A stretch of 10,823 nucleotides of DNA from Gallionella sp. (GCA_017880945.1 JADGRM010000051.1:1-10823), one strand, 5' to 3'. Shown: positions 1 to 6,763, counted from the stretch's first letter. The notes: generated by a model not told the origin, from the sequence alone. Numbers and translations are program-made.

Positions 1-249
1 CATGAACACATACATCGGATCGGCGAAGTAAGAGTAAGTCACTTCCTTGCGATCCAGCATGATCTGTTCGAATTTGTCGTCGGCGCGGTACACGGTTTCC
101 TGTGCGGAGTCGGTCAGCAGATTCTTCATCTTCATCTTGACCACGGAGCCGTTGCGGCCGGAACGGCTGTACTCTGCCTTGAGCACGACCATCGGATCGG
201 TGCCCACCATAATGACGTTACCTACGCGAACTTCCTGTGCTGTTTTCAT
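1..249 (-). CDS. efp: Elongation factor P, N-terminal part (cut by window edge)
   Basis: EF-P binds ribosomes stalled on polyproline stretches and helps peptide-bond formation. Only the first 83 residues are in the window, out of roughly 185-190 usual for the family. They cover the KOW-like N-terminal domain and the start of the first OB domain (VYRADDKFEQIMLDRKEVTYSYFADPMYVFM region). The domain I loop reads SRSGRNGSVV and places Arg at position 32, where E. coli-type EF-P has the modified Lys34 region. Arg32 is the known rhamnosylation site of the EarP-dependent subfamily, and earP lies directly upstream. The ATG at 249 has a good Shine-Dalgarno (GAGGG, 258-262) and falls inside the 3' end of earP, overlapping it by 32 nt, so translation is probably coupled. 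Identity is very secure; the C-terminal two thirds are not visible. Confidence 0.97.
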   Translation of the reverse strand, partial: MKTAQEVRVGNVIMVGTDPMVVLKAEYSRSGRNGSVVKMKMKNLLTDSAQETVYRADDKFEQIMLDRKEVTYSYFADPMYVFM

Positions 250-1525
250 GTTTACTGCCCTCAATTTTCAAGGCGCGCATTGTACCGATTTCCCGGCAAA
301 AATCCAGCAAATTCAAAGCCAGATTATTTTCGGCCAATTGCCGCGCCCAATGTTGCGCGCACCGGTTCAGCTCGCTGAGTTCGGCTGCAAAGGCCGGCCA
401 TGCCTGTCCTGAGCTTGTCGAAGTGGCCTGTCCTGACCCTTCGACTGCGCTCAGGACTAAAGGCTTCGTCGAAGCGGCCTGTCCTGAGCCTGTCAAAGTA
501 ACCTGCCCTGCCTCGCCACCGTTATTCCACGCCTGCCACATGCCCTCTACCGCCTGGCTTGCGGACAAGCTGAGTTGTCTGTTGTATAACATGAGGAAGG
601 CTTGCAGCTTTTTCAAGTGCACCGTGTCGTGCTGAGGATAGATTTGCCAAACGAACGGGCGCGCAGCCCATTGCGCGCGCACATATGAATCCTCGCCGCG
701 CACAAAATTCACATCGCATGCCCACAACATCGGGTCATAGCGTTCCTGTTCGACGAACGGCAACACGCTCATTTGCAAATTGCCGCGTGCATAAGTTCCA
801 CCCGCACGCGGGGCGTCTGCGTCAAAATATTGCCTGGCCTGAGGCAGGATGCGCCCTTCCGGTATCAGGCAAAGCACGGGTTGCGCACTGGCCGACCATG
901 CATCGAACAAGCCGGGCAGCGCGGCATTTTCATAGCCGAACAGCGAGATTTTTAATGTCTCTGCTGAAGGGACTGCCATCCCGATGGATCGCCAGAACGC
1001 CTGCTGCTGGACGGCATCGCTCTGAAAAGCATCGCGCCGTGCCAGTAGATCGTTTTCCAGCAATAATCCGCCTGTTTTTTCAGTGAAGCCGGGGAAAAAA
1101 AAATATTTGGTCAGCGGCAAACTCGGATGCGGCGAAGGCAGTTTATGGCATCCACCCACCCAATCCTCGGCACTCAAATATTCGAGGTTGACCCAGGCTG
1201 GCTGCTGCGCTTGTACCGCCATCGCTTCGATGTAGCTATCCGGTAACTTGCACGCAAATGCTTCAATCACCAAATCGGCGGGCTGTACTCCCGGAAAATT
1301 CTTACTCCACAGGCCTACTTCCACACCGCGACAGCGCTGGCTGTCCAGCGTTGCATCGGCTTCCGGACACAACTTGACCAGGCTGCCCAAATCATCCACC
1401 CACAACCTGACCGCGAGACCATGCTCGCTTGCCAACTGCCGCGCCAGCCGCCAGCACACGCCGATATCGCCATAGTTGTCGATGACGTTGCAGAAGATAT
1501 CGCAGCGAATATTTGTTTTGTTCAT
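218..1525 (-). CDS. earP: EF-P arginine rhamnosyltransferase EarP
   Basis: EarP (formerly DUF2331) is a cytoplasmic GT-B-type glycosyltransferase that transfers rhamnose from dTDP-beta-L-rhamnose to Arg32 of EF-P. The 435-aa product begins CDIFCNVIDNYGDIGVCWRL. Asp16 and Asp20 match the conserved N-terminal aspartates of the family, Asp20 being the proposed general base. NLEYLSAE (113-120) and KYFFFPGF (140-147) are family motifs, and FVRGEDSYVRAQWA (274-287) is the nucleotide-sugar site. Known EarPs are about 375-385 aa. The excess here comes from a repeat-derived insert at about residues 343-375 and a C-terminal tail overlapping efp. I chose the ATG at 1525 because homology starts there and it lies 26 nt after the permease stop. 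The frame stays open upstream to 1669, but that part lies inside the permease gene. The Shine-Dalgarno is weak. Function is secure from motifs plus the efp neighbour; whether the insert harms activity is unknown. Confidence 0.95.
   Translation of the reverse strand: MNKTNIRCDIFCNVIDNYGDIGVCWRLARQLASEHGLAVRLWVDDLGSLVKLCPEADATLDSQRCRGVEVGLWSKNFPGVQPADLVIEAFACKLPDSYIEAMAVQAQQPAWVNLEYLSAEDWVGGCHKLPSPHPSLPLTKYFFFPGFTEKTGGLLLENDLLARRDAFQSDAVQQQAFWRSIGMAVPSAETLKISLFGYENAALPGLFDAWSASAQPVLCLIPEGRILPQARQYFDADAPRAGGTYARGNLQMSVLPFVEQERYDPMLWACDVNFVRGEDSYVRAQWAARPFVWQIYPQHDTVHLKKLQAFLMLYNRQLSLSASQAVEGMWQAWNNGGEAGQVTLTGSGQAASTKPLVLSAVEGSGQATSTSSGQAWPAFAAELSELNRCAQHWARQLAENNLALNLLDFCREIGTMRALKIEGSKHENSTGSSRR
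258..262 (-). promoter_or_regulatory. Ribosome binding site of efp
   Basis: On the minus strand GAGGG sits 8 nt before the efp ATG (249), inside the last codons of earP. It is the strongest Shine-Dalgarno in the left block, which fits efp being translated far more than earP. Confidence 0.7.
402..498. repeat. Palindromic interspersed repeat cluster inside earP
   Basis: Three copies of a unit starting GCCTGTCCTGA lie at 402-423, 426-474 and 477-498. The first and third read GCCTGTCCTGAGCTTGTCGA and GCCTGTCCTGAGCCTGTCAA. Within the middle copy, CTTCGACTGCGCTCAGGAC (439-457) is an imperfect inverted copy of the same motif. Direct and inverted copies together make a REP-like structure able to form hairpins. 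From general knowledge, sequences of the form TTCGACAAGCTCAGGAC are scattered through many proteobacterial genomes. Here the cluster lies within a coding gene, keeps the reading frame and encodes a Ser/Gly/Thr-rich peptide on the minus strand. Copy number elsewhere in this genome cannot be judged from the window. Confidence 0.85.
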
Positions 1526-1551
1526 TTCAAATCGTATGATTCGGTTGGGCG

Positions 1552-2778
1552 TCATTCCGCATGCAACGCCTCCACCGGATCCAGTCTTGCCGCGCGCCTT
1601 GCGGGCATCACACCGGCTGCAAGTCCGATACTGATCGCGCTCAGCTCGGCGAGCACCGCGAACAGCCAAGGCGTGTGTACCGGCAAAGCAGGGAAAAGCA
1701 GATGCAAACCTTGCGCAATGCCGACCCCAAGAGCCAAGCCTGCCAAGCCACCCAGCGCTGAGAGCAATATCGCCTCGCCCAGAAACAGCGTCAGTACCTG
1801 TCGTTCTCGCGCACCCAAAGCGCGCAGCAAGCCGATCTCGGCGGTGCGCTCGGTGACGGCCATGGTCATGATGGTCAGGATGCCGACCCCGCCCACCAGC
1901 AGGGAAATCCCGCCCAGCGCGCCCACCGCGAAGGTGATCACATCCAGCACAGAGCCCAGCACCTCGAGGGCTTTTTCTTGCGGAGTTATCGTGAAGTCTT
2001 CGCGCCCGTGCCGCTCCTTGAGCAGCGCGGTGATGCCACGCACCACGCCTTGCAGATCGGCATTGGCCTTGTAGCTCAACTGGATTTCCATCAGCCCCGG
2101 ACGATTGAATAATTCCAGTGCGCGTGCGGCGGGAATGAACACGGTATCGTCGAGATCGAAGCCGAGCATCTGCCCCTTTGGTTCCATCACGCCGACCACC
2201 CGGTAGCGTTGCCCGCCGATACGCAAATAACTGCCGAGCGGATTTTGCCCTGAGAACAATTCCTGACGAACTTTTGAGCCTAGCACGACCAGGGCACGAG
2301 CCTGGGTCGGATCATCATCCGGCAGGAAACCGCCGGTCTGCACATTGCTTGCCATGACCTTGGTGAGATCGTGCCCCGCCCCGAACACCGTGGTGCGGCG
2401 CGTCTTGCCATTGGCGCGCACCTCGGCATTGCCTGTCACACTTGGATTGACATATTCGACATTCGCCAAATGGCGCAAGGCCTGCGCATCGTCAATGGAT
2501 AGCTGCCTGACCGAGCCGAAGATGCCCACATTGCCACCCTGCGTCTGCGTCTTGCCGGGCTGAATGGCGATCAAGTTAGTGCCAAACTGGTTGAATTCAG
2601 CCAGCACGAATTGATGCAAACCTTCGCCGATAGAAGTCAGCAAGATCACCGCCGTAATGCCGATGGCGATGCCCAGGCCAGTCAGGAAGCTGCGTAGCCG
2701 ATAGGCCAGGAAGCTGGAGGTGGTAAGACGGATAAGGTCTGGGAATAGCATAGCTTCAGTACCGGTGGTGTCAATCAC
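1552..2778 (-). CDS. ABC transporter permease, MacB/FtsX family
   Basis: This is an inner-membrane permease of the type VII ABC (MacB/FtsX/LolC-like) group, which couples cytoplasmic ATP hydrolysis to work on the periplasmic side (export, lipoprotein release or wall control). The 408-aa layout is classic: TM1 at about 31-50, a MacB-type periplasmic domain at about 51-275, then a C-terminal FtsX domain with three TMs (about 277-308, 328-358, 370-392). The FtsX signature loop TERTAEIGLLRALGARE is at 309-325 and the tail PARRAARLDPVEAL at 392-405. The frame opens with GTG at 2778, preceded by a modest purine-rich GAAGCGGA. An ATG at 2751 (residue 10) is the alternative and has a poorer ribosome site. 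Its ATPase and membrane-fusion partners would normally be adjacent but are absent; the upstream gene is a cyclase. Substrate cannot be assigned. It is followed after 26 nt by earP and probably shares a transcript with it. Confidence 0.9.
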   Translation of the reverse strand: MIDTTGTEAMLFPDLIRLTTSSFLAYRLRSFLTGLGIAIGITAVILLTSIGEGLHQFVLAEFNQFGTNLIAIQPGKTQTQGGNVGIFGSVRQLSIDDAQALRHLANVEYVNPSVTGNAEVRANGKTRRTTVFGAGHDLTKVMASNVQTGGFLPDDDPTQARALVVLGSKVRQELFSGQNPLGSYLRIGGQRYRVVGVMEPKGQMLGFDLDDTVFIPAARALELFNRPGLMEIQLSYKANADLQGVVRGITALLKERHGREDFTITPQEKALEVLGSVLDVITFAVGALGGISLLVGGVGILTIMTMAVTERTAEIGLLRALGARERQVLTLFLGEAILLSALGGLAGLALGVGIAQGLHLLFPALPVHTPWLFAVLAELSAISIGLAAGVMPARRAARLDPVEALHAE

Positions 2779-2871
2779 ACATCCGCTTCATGCCTGTATC
2801 ACATGCCGCACTTCCCTAAATGCTGCACCTTGCCGCTGCTGAACGCCGGAGCTTGAACCTGATGAGGACGA

Positions 2872-4173
2872 TCAAACGGTGGGGCCTGAAACCTCCTGGG
2901 TCGCTGGCGTTTGCACCTTGGCCGTATGCGGGACACGATTAACACGCCCGGTGAGGCGATACATGACCATCTCACCTTTACCCTTGACATGGATGGTGGC
3001 GGGCGGTTCAAAGGCGTAGTCTTGCCGTATCCTGTTATAGGTCGTCTTGTCCACCTGGATGACATCCTGCACTGCCTCATCGGTCAAGCGACTGGCAATA
3101 TTCACAGTGTCGCCCCACAGATCGTAGATGAACCTTTTGGTGCCGATCACCCCGGCAACCACAGGACCGGTAGCGATGCCGGTGTGTATACCCAGCTTGA
3201 ATCTGGACAAGTTAGGATTGGTGATCACAAATTCGCGCATTTCCAGAGACAGATCTGCGATGTCCCGGGTGTAATCGACATTATTGCGATTCAGTCCGCC
3301 CACTACCATATAGGCATCACCTATCGTCTTGATCTTTTCCACGCCGTATTTTTCACAAAGCTCATCAAAACCGGAAAACACAGTATTCAGCAAACCTACC
3401 ATTTGTTCAGGCGAGAGTGACTCAGTCAATTGGGTAAAATTAACCAGGTCGGCAAACATCACCGTCACATCCGCATGACCATCCGCGATCAATCCCTGAT
3501 GATTCTTCAGCCTTTGAGCAATACTGCTCGGCAAGACATTAAGCAGCACACGCTCGGATTTATTTTGCTCTTCGGCCAGCAACTGATGCTGCTGATCAAG
3601 CTGGTTTTTGATCTTGTCCATCGCTACGACAAAGTGGCGCATCAAAAAATACATAATCGAGGACATCGCGGCAAAATTGAGCGCGAAGAAGAAACCGATG
3701 GTCTTCATCGACACGCCGCTGTTGTCCTCAGTGCCAAGATAGAAATCAAAGGATCCGGACACCACCGTCATGACGATATACGCGATGAACCAGGGAACGG
3801 ATTCCCGCCAGCCTGAAACCACCAGTGCGCCTACCGGTGCCAGCAGCGCCCAGAGCATCACGCCGCTGGCGGTGACGGCGTTGCCGATAGTCCATTGCAT
3901 CACGAATGGGACAAACAGGAATAGACTCAACTGCACAAAACGAAATACTTCAAACTTTTTTGTTTTCAGATAGTGCACTAACGAGGCAACCGAAATCAGC
4001 TGGTAGACCAGCGGGACATTGGCCGAAAAGTGCAGACCCATTATCCAGTAGATCGCCAACCACAGCACCACTGCCAGATTCATGAAGGCGCATGCAAAGA
4101 TCAACAAATCCCTGTGCAATTTATCCTCTTGCGCGAATGTCGTTTCTGCAACGATTTCAGGGAATTTTGCCAT
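2872..4173 (-). CDS. Membrane-bound class III adenylate cyclase
   Basis: The product (433 aa from ATG 4173) makes cyclic AMP from ATP. The N-terminal half has about six hydrophobic helices between residues 22 and 180. A charged coiled-coil-like linker (about 185-210) leads to the motif LLNVLPSSIAQRLK (210-223), usual just before class III catalytic domains. In the cyclase domain the two metal aspartates are D242 (in MFADLVNF) and D286 (in KTIGDAYM). The adenine-selecting pair is K282 and D351 (in YDLWGDTVN), and the transition-state pair is N358 and R362. All are present, so it should be active and prefer ATP; a guanylate cyclase would have Glu and Cys at the selecting positions. The six-TM-plus-one-catalytic-domain plan implies that it works as a dimer. 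A TTG at 4191 would add six residues; I prefer ATG 4173, with GGA about 10 nt upstream. Whether the membrane part senses a ligand is unknown. Confidence 0.93.
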   Translation of the reverse strand: MAKFPEIVAETTFAQEDKLHRDLLIFACAFMNLAVVLWLAIYWIMGLHFSANVPLVYQLISVASLVHYLKTKKFEVFRFVQLSLFLFVPFVMQWTIGNAVTASGVMLWALLAPVGALVVSGWRESVPWFIAYIVMTVVSGSFDFYLGTEDNSGVSMKTIGFFFALNFAAMSSIMYFLMRHFVVAMDKIKNQLDQQHQLLAEEQNKSERVLLNVLPSSIAQRLKNHQGLIADGHADVTVMFADLVNFTQLTESLSPEQMVGLLNTVFSGFDELCEKYGVEKIKTIGDAYMVVGGLNRNNVDYTRDIADLSLEMREFVITNPNLSRFKLGIHTGIATGPVVAGVIGTKRFIYDLWGDTVNIASRLTDEAVQDVIQVDKTTYNRIRQDYAFEPPATIHVKGKGEMVMYRLTGRVNRVPHTAKVQTPATQEVSGPTV

Positions 4174-4238
4174 TTTTAGATTTTCCAACAAGTGCCGTTA
4201 AGAATTAAACTCTTAGATACCAATGAACAATAGACCGC

Positions 4239-4244
4239 ATCATA
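4239..4244 (-). promoter_or_regulatory. Possible -10 box for the cyclase operon
   Basis: On the minus strand TATGAT matches the sigma70 -10 consensus in five of six bases. It lies about 65 nt before the cyclase ATG in the AT-rich half of the divergent gap. I found no good -35 hexamer at 16-18 nt, so this is a weak call. Confidence 0.3.
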
Positions 4245-4302
4245 CCCGAATTAAACAATAAAGAAATAAGGCAAGTCACTTGGAATAATTTAACCGTGAT
4301 TC

Positions 4303-4331
4303 TTCATAAATCAGCCGGAAAACGCTAGAAT
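4303..4331 (+). promoter_or_regulatory. Candidate sigma70 promoter for ilvE
   Basis: TTCATA (4303-4308) and TAGAAT (4326-4331) are spaced by 17 nt and match the -35 and -10 consensus in 4/6 and 5/6 bases. They lie about 40 nt upstream of the ilvE ATG, in the 198-nt gap between divergently transcribed genes. I see no attenuator-type leader peptide or T-box-like structure between here and ilvE. Confidence 0.5.
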
Positions 4332-4357
4332 ACACGCTTTGTAACCGAACCCCCTCC

Positions 4358-4363
4358 AAAGGA
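4358..4363 (+). promoter_or_regulatory. Ribosome binding site of ilvE
   Basis: AAAGGA ends 8 nt before ATG 4372. This supports the first ATG over the second in-frame ATG at 4378, which would sit 14 nt away. Confidence 0.7.
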
Positions 4364-4371
4364 ATCTCATT

Positions 4372-5292
4372 ATGTCGATGTCCGACCGCGACGGCTTTAT
4401 CTGGTATGACGGCAAGCTCGTTCCCTGGCGCGATGCCACCACCCACGTGCTGACGCACACCCTGCATTACGGCATGGGCGTGTTTGAAGGCGTGCGCGCT
4501 TACAAGGCCGCCAAGGGCACGGCGATTTTTCGTTTGCAGGAGCACACCGACCGGCTATTCAATTCCGCGCACATTTTCCAGATGAAAATGCCCTACGACA
4601 AGGCGACCATAATGGCAGCGCAACTTGAAGTGGTGCGCGCCAACAAACTGGACTCCTGCTACATCCGCCCGATCTGTTTTTACGGCTCGGAAGCGATGGG
4701 CATCGCCGCCAAGACGCTGTCCACGCACGTGGCGATTGCCGCATGGTCATGGGGTGCGTATCTCGGCGATGAAGGCATGCAAAATGGTATACGTGTCAAA
4801 ACTTCCAGCTTCACCCGCCATCATGTCAACGTGAACATGTGCCGCGCCAAGTCGGTGACGACTTACGCCAACTCGATACTGGCGCATCAGGAAGCCGCTA
4901 ACGACAACTATGACGAAGCGTTGTTGCTGGATGTGGACGGCTACGTTGCAGAAGGCGCAGGAGAAAACATTTTCATCGTCAAGAAAGGCAGGCTGTATAC
5001 GCCTGACCTGACCTCTTGCCTGGAAGGCATCACACGCGATTCCGTCATCACGCTCGCCAATGAAATGGGCATAGCGATCGTCGAGAAGCGCATCACCCGG
5101 GATGAGATCTATTGCGCGGAGGAAGCCTTCTTCACCGGTACCGCAGCGGAAGTCACACCGATCCGCGAACTCGACCATCGCACCATCGGCAGCGGCACAC
5201 GCGGGCCTGTCACAACAAAACTGCAACAGGCATTCTTTGACTGTGTGGCTGGGAAGCATCCGCAGCATACCGGCTGGCTGAGCTACATTTAG
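4372..5292 (+). CDS. ilvE: Branched-chain amino acid aminotransferase
   Basis: This PLP-dependent class IV (D-amino-acid-transaminase fold) enzyme catalyses the last step of Leu, Ile and Val synthesis: it transfers the amino group from glutamate to the 2-oxo acids in the cytoplasm. The product is 306 aa, the normal family length. Visible landmarks are the N-terminal FIWYDGKLVPWRDA (9-22), HYGMGVFEGVRAY (32-44), RLFNSAHIF (61-69), and Lys160 in CRAKSVTTYANS as the Schiff-base lysine at the same number as in E. coli IlvE. Glu194 in AEGAGENIF contacts the PLP pyridine nitrogen, and FFTGTAAEVTPI (253-264) is the C-terminal signature. It is the first gene of a plus-strand run. The 51-nt gap to the zinc-finger gene shows no clear terminator, so read-through is likely. 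A D-amino-acid transaminase is unlikely given the strong match to IlvE motifs. Confidence 0.97.
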   Translation: MSMSDRDGFIWYDGKLVPWRDATTHVLTHTLHYGMGVFEGVRAYKAAKGTAIFRLQEHTDRLFNSAHIFQMKMPYDKATIMAAQLEVVRANKLDSCYIRPICFYGSEAMGIAAKTLSTHVAIAAWSWGAYLGDEGMQNGIRVKTSSFTRHHVNVNMCRAKSVTTYANSILAHQEAANDNYDEALLLDVDGYVAEGAGENIFIVKKGRLYTPDLTSCLEGITRDSVITLANEMGIAIVEKRITRDEIYCAEEAFFTGTAAEVTPIRELDHRTIGSGTRGPVTTKLQQAFFDCVAGKHPQHTGWLSYI

Positions 5293-5331
5293 CTACAACC
5301 CGGTTGCACCGAAAATTCGAATAGGAACACA

Positions 5332-5337
5332 AGGGGA
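5332..5337 (+). promoter_or_regulatory. Ribosome binding site deciding a TTG start
   Basis: AGGGGA, within the purine run AAGGGGAAG, ends 6 nt before TTG 5344. The next in-frame ATG (5422) would remove the first zinc ligand, so this strong site supports the TTG start. Confidence 0.65.
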
Positions 5338-5343
5338 AGTATA

Positions 5344-5544
5344 TTGAGCAAACAAGACATCACCCAACGCTACATCGAAGTCACCGCAGATGATCTGCCA
5401 TTGACTTGCCCGATGCCGAATATGAATTTGTGGAATGCTCACCCGAAAGTGATGATTCCGCTCAATGACGGTGGCGAAGCACGCTGCCCGTATTGCGGCA
5501 CACTTTATCGCTTCAAGGGTGAACTACCCAAGGCGCATCATTAA
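5344..5544 (+). CDS. Small CHCC zinc-finger protein
   Basis: This 66-aa soluble protein matches the zf-CHCC family. The four likely zinc ligands are C22 (LTCPMPN), H33 (NAHPKVMIPL), and C48 and C51 (ARCPYCGTLYRF). The family includes the zinc domain of the mitochondrial complex I subunit NDUFS6; a role for the short bacterial proteins is not established, so I assign none. The start is TTG at 5344 with a strong Shine-Dalgarno. It lies 51 nt after ilvE and before waaF. From memory this order recurs in betaproteobacteria, which suggests co-transcription more than a shared pathway. It is complete, with normal length for the family. Confidence 0.88.
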   Translation: MSKQDITQRYIEVTADDLPLTCPMPNMNLWNAHPKVMIPLNDGGEARCPYCGTLYRFKGELPKAHH

Positions 5545-5697
5545 AAACCTGCTGCGCGATTTGATAGCTGCGTCGCGCGGTGCTCGCACCTTCGCCTACC
5601 CATTGGGTATGTCTCAGATGCTGTGCTCCGTGCTCCTTGCTCTCGAAACGCTCGTTACGGTTTTGGGCAATCCTCCAAACACAGGTCATCCGACAAA
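5545..5697. repeat. Repeat-like spacer between zinc-finger gene and waaF
   Basis: This 153-nt gap does not look like an ordinary leader. It carries two neighbouring palindromes, GGTGCTCGCACC (5579-5590) and TACCCATTGGGTA (5597-5609), a smaller one AACGCTCGTT (5647-5656), and a GTGCTCC direct repeat near 5623-5636. On the plus strand two frames stay open across most of it, and a minus-strand frame is also open, which is unusual for spacer DNA. This suggests an inserted interspersed element of about 120-150 nt. I cannot name the family or show other copies. A protein-coding role for the overlapping plus-strand frame (5465-5701) is possible but unlikely. Confidence 0.4.
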
Positions 5698-6702
5698 ATG
5701 AAAAAGATATTAGTCATCGGCCCAAGCTGGGTGGGCGACACCATGCTGATGCAGCCGATGCTGATGCGCCTCAAACAGCGTCACCCCGATAGCCAGATCG
5801 ACATACTTTGTCCGCCGTGGACAGTCGAACTGTTGCGAGCCATTCCGGAAGTGCACGAGGTCGTCATCAATCCGTTTCCGCATGGCGCATTGGAACTGAA
5901 AAAACGCTACCAGCTCGGCAAGCAGTTGCGCGATGCACGATACGATCAGGCAATCGTTTTACCCAACTCGCTGAAGTCGGCACTCGTGCCTTTTTTCGCG
6001 CACATCCCGTTGCGCACCGGCTTTATTGGTGAGGCCCGATTTGGCCTGCTCAACGATGCGCGCAGGTTGAACAAAGCCAGACTGCCGTTGATGGTGGAGC
6101 GTTTTGCGCAACTCGCCGAACAGGCCGGTGATGATATTCCGCGTCCTTTGCCTAATCCAAAATTGATCATCACCGATGCACAGCGCAGTGCCACACTGCA
6201 CAAGCTGGGATTGACTCTGAATGGTCCCGTCGCGGTGTTTTGCCCGGGCGCAGAGTACGGCCCGGCCAAGCGTTGGCCGATCCCCTATTTCGCCGAACTG
6301 GCGCAGCGCCTGCGTAAAGAAGGCTTTACCGTGTTGCTGATCGGATCGCCCAAAGACAAGGCCATCGCCGATAAGATCGTCGCGCTGGGTAATGATGCCT
6401 GCCACAACCTGTGCGGCTCGACCGATCTGGGGGATGCCATCGCTCTGCTGTCTTGCGCGCAACTGGTCATCAGCAATGATTCCGGTTTGATGCACCTGGC
6501 TGCCGCGCTGGATCGCCCGATGCTGGCACTGTTCGGTTCCAGCAGCCCGCAGTTCACGCCACCGCTCTCGCCCCACGCCGAGGTCATCAGACTTGATTTG
6601 AAGTGCAGCCCTTGCTTCAAGCGCGAGTGTCCGCTGGGGCATTTCAACTGCATGATGAAACTCACCCCGGAACGCGTCTGGCAAAAAATCGAGCAAATGT
6701 GA
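5698..6702 (+). CDS. waaF: LPS heptosyltransferase II
   Basis: WaaF is a GT9-family GT-B enzyme on the cytoplasmic face of the inner membrane. It adds the second L-glycero-D-manno-heptose of the LPS inner core from ADP-heptose. The 334-aa product starts MKKILVIGPSWVGDTMLMQP, with the family's N-terminal G-P-S-W-V-G-D acceptor loop and its Asp at 14. FCPGAEYGPAKRWP (181-194) and SNDSGLMHLAAA (259-270) bind the ADP-heptose, and the C-terminal C303, C306, C311 and C318 cluster (CSPCFKRECP, NCM) is typical of WaaF rather than WaaC. The frame is open 25 codons further upstream to 5623, but that stretch lies in the repeat-like spacer and homology begins at ATG 5698. The Shine-Dalgarno is weak (AGG about 12 nt away). 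It is followed after 61 nt by the PMM/PGM gene, another sugar-pathway enzyme. Confidence 0.95.
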   Translation: MKKILVIGPSWVGDTMLMQPMLMRLKQRHPDSQIDILCPPWTVELLRAIPEVHEVVINPFPHGALELKKRYQLGKQLRDARYDQAIVLPNSLKSALVPFFAHIPLRTGFIGEARFGLLNDARRLNKARLPLMVERFAQLAEQAGDDIPRPLPNPKLIITDAQRSATLHKLGLTLNGPVAVFCPGAEYGPAKRWPIPYFAELAQRLRKEGFTVLLIGSPKDKAIADKIVALGNDACHNLCGSTDLGDAIALLSCAQLVISNDSGLMHLAAALDRPMLALFGSSSPQFTPPLSPHAEVIRLDLKCSPCFKRECPLGHFNCMMKLTPERVWQKIEQM

Positions 6703-6763
6703 TTTTCAGACGCGGGATATTACGGCAAACCAGACACACATCCATATTGAATAAACTCTCCCC

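Noticed and set aside
402..498. CRISPR array
   Set aside because: The units are unevenly spaced, partly inverted and separated by only a few bases, so there are no spacers.
237..635. 132-aa plus-strand reading frame antisense to earP
   Set aside because: It is a shadow of earP and its repeat insert, with no recognisable domain.
1526..1669. 48-codon upstream extension of the earP frame
   Set aside because: It lies in the permease coding sequence, lacks family similarity, and homology starts at the ATG at 1525.
2779..2871. Possible remnant of an ABC ATPase between the cyclase and the permease
   Set aside because: No frame here shows ATPase C-terminal similarity; only very short frames with stops are present.
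5623..5697. 25-residue N-terminal extension of WaaF
   Set aside because: It lies in the repeat-like spacer; WaaF proteins begin at MKKILVIGPSWVGD (5698).
5465..5701. 78-aa plus-strand reading frame overlapping the zinc-finger gene and the spacer
   Set aside because: Its first third is a shadow of the zinc-finger gene and the rest is the repeat-like spacer; no ribosome site was seen.
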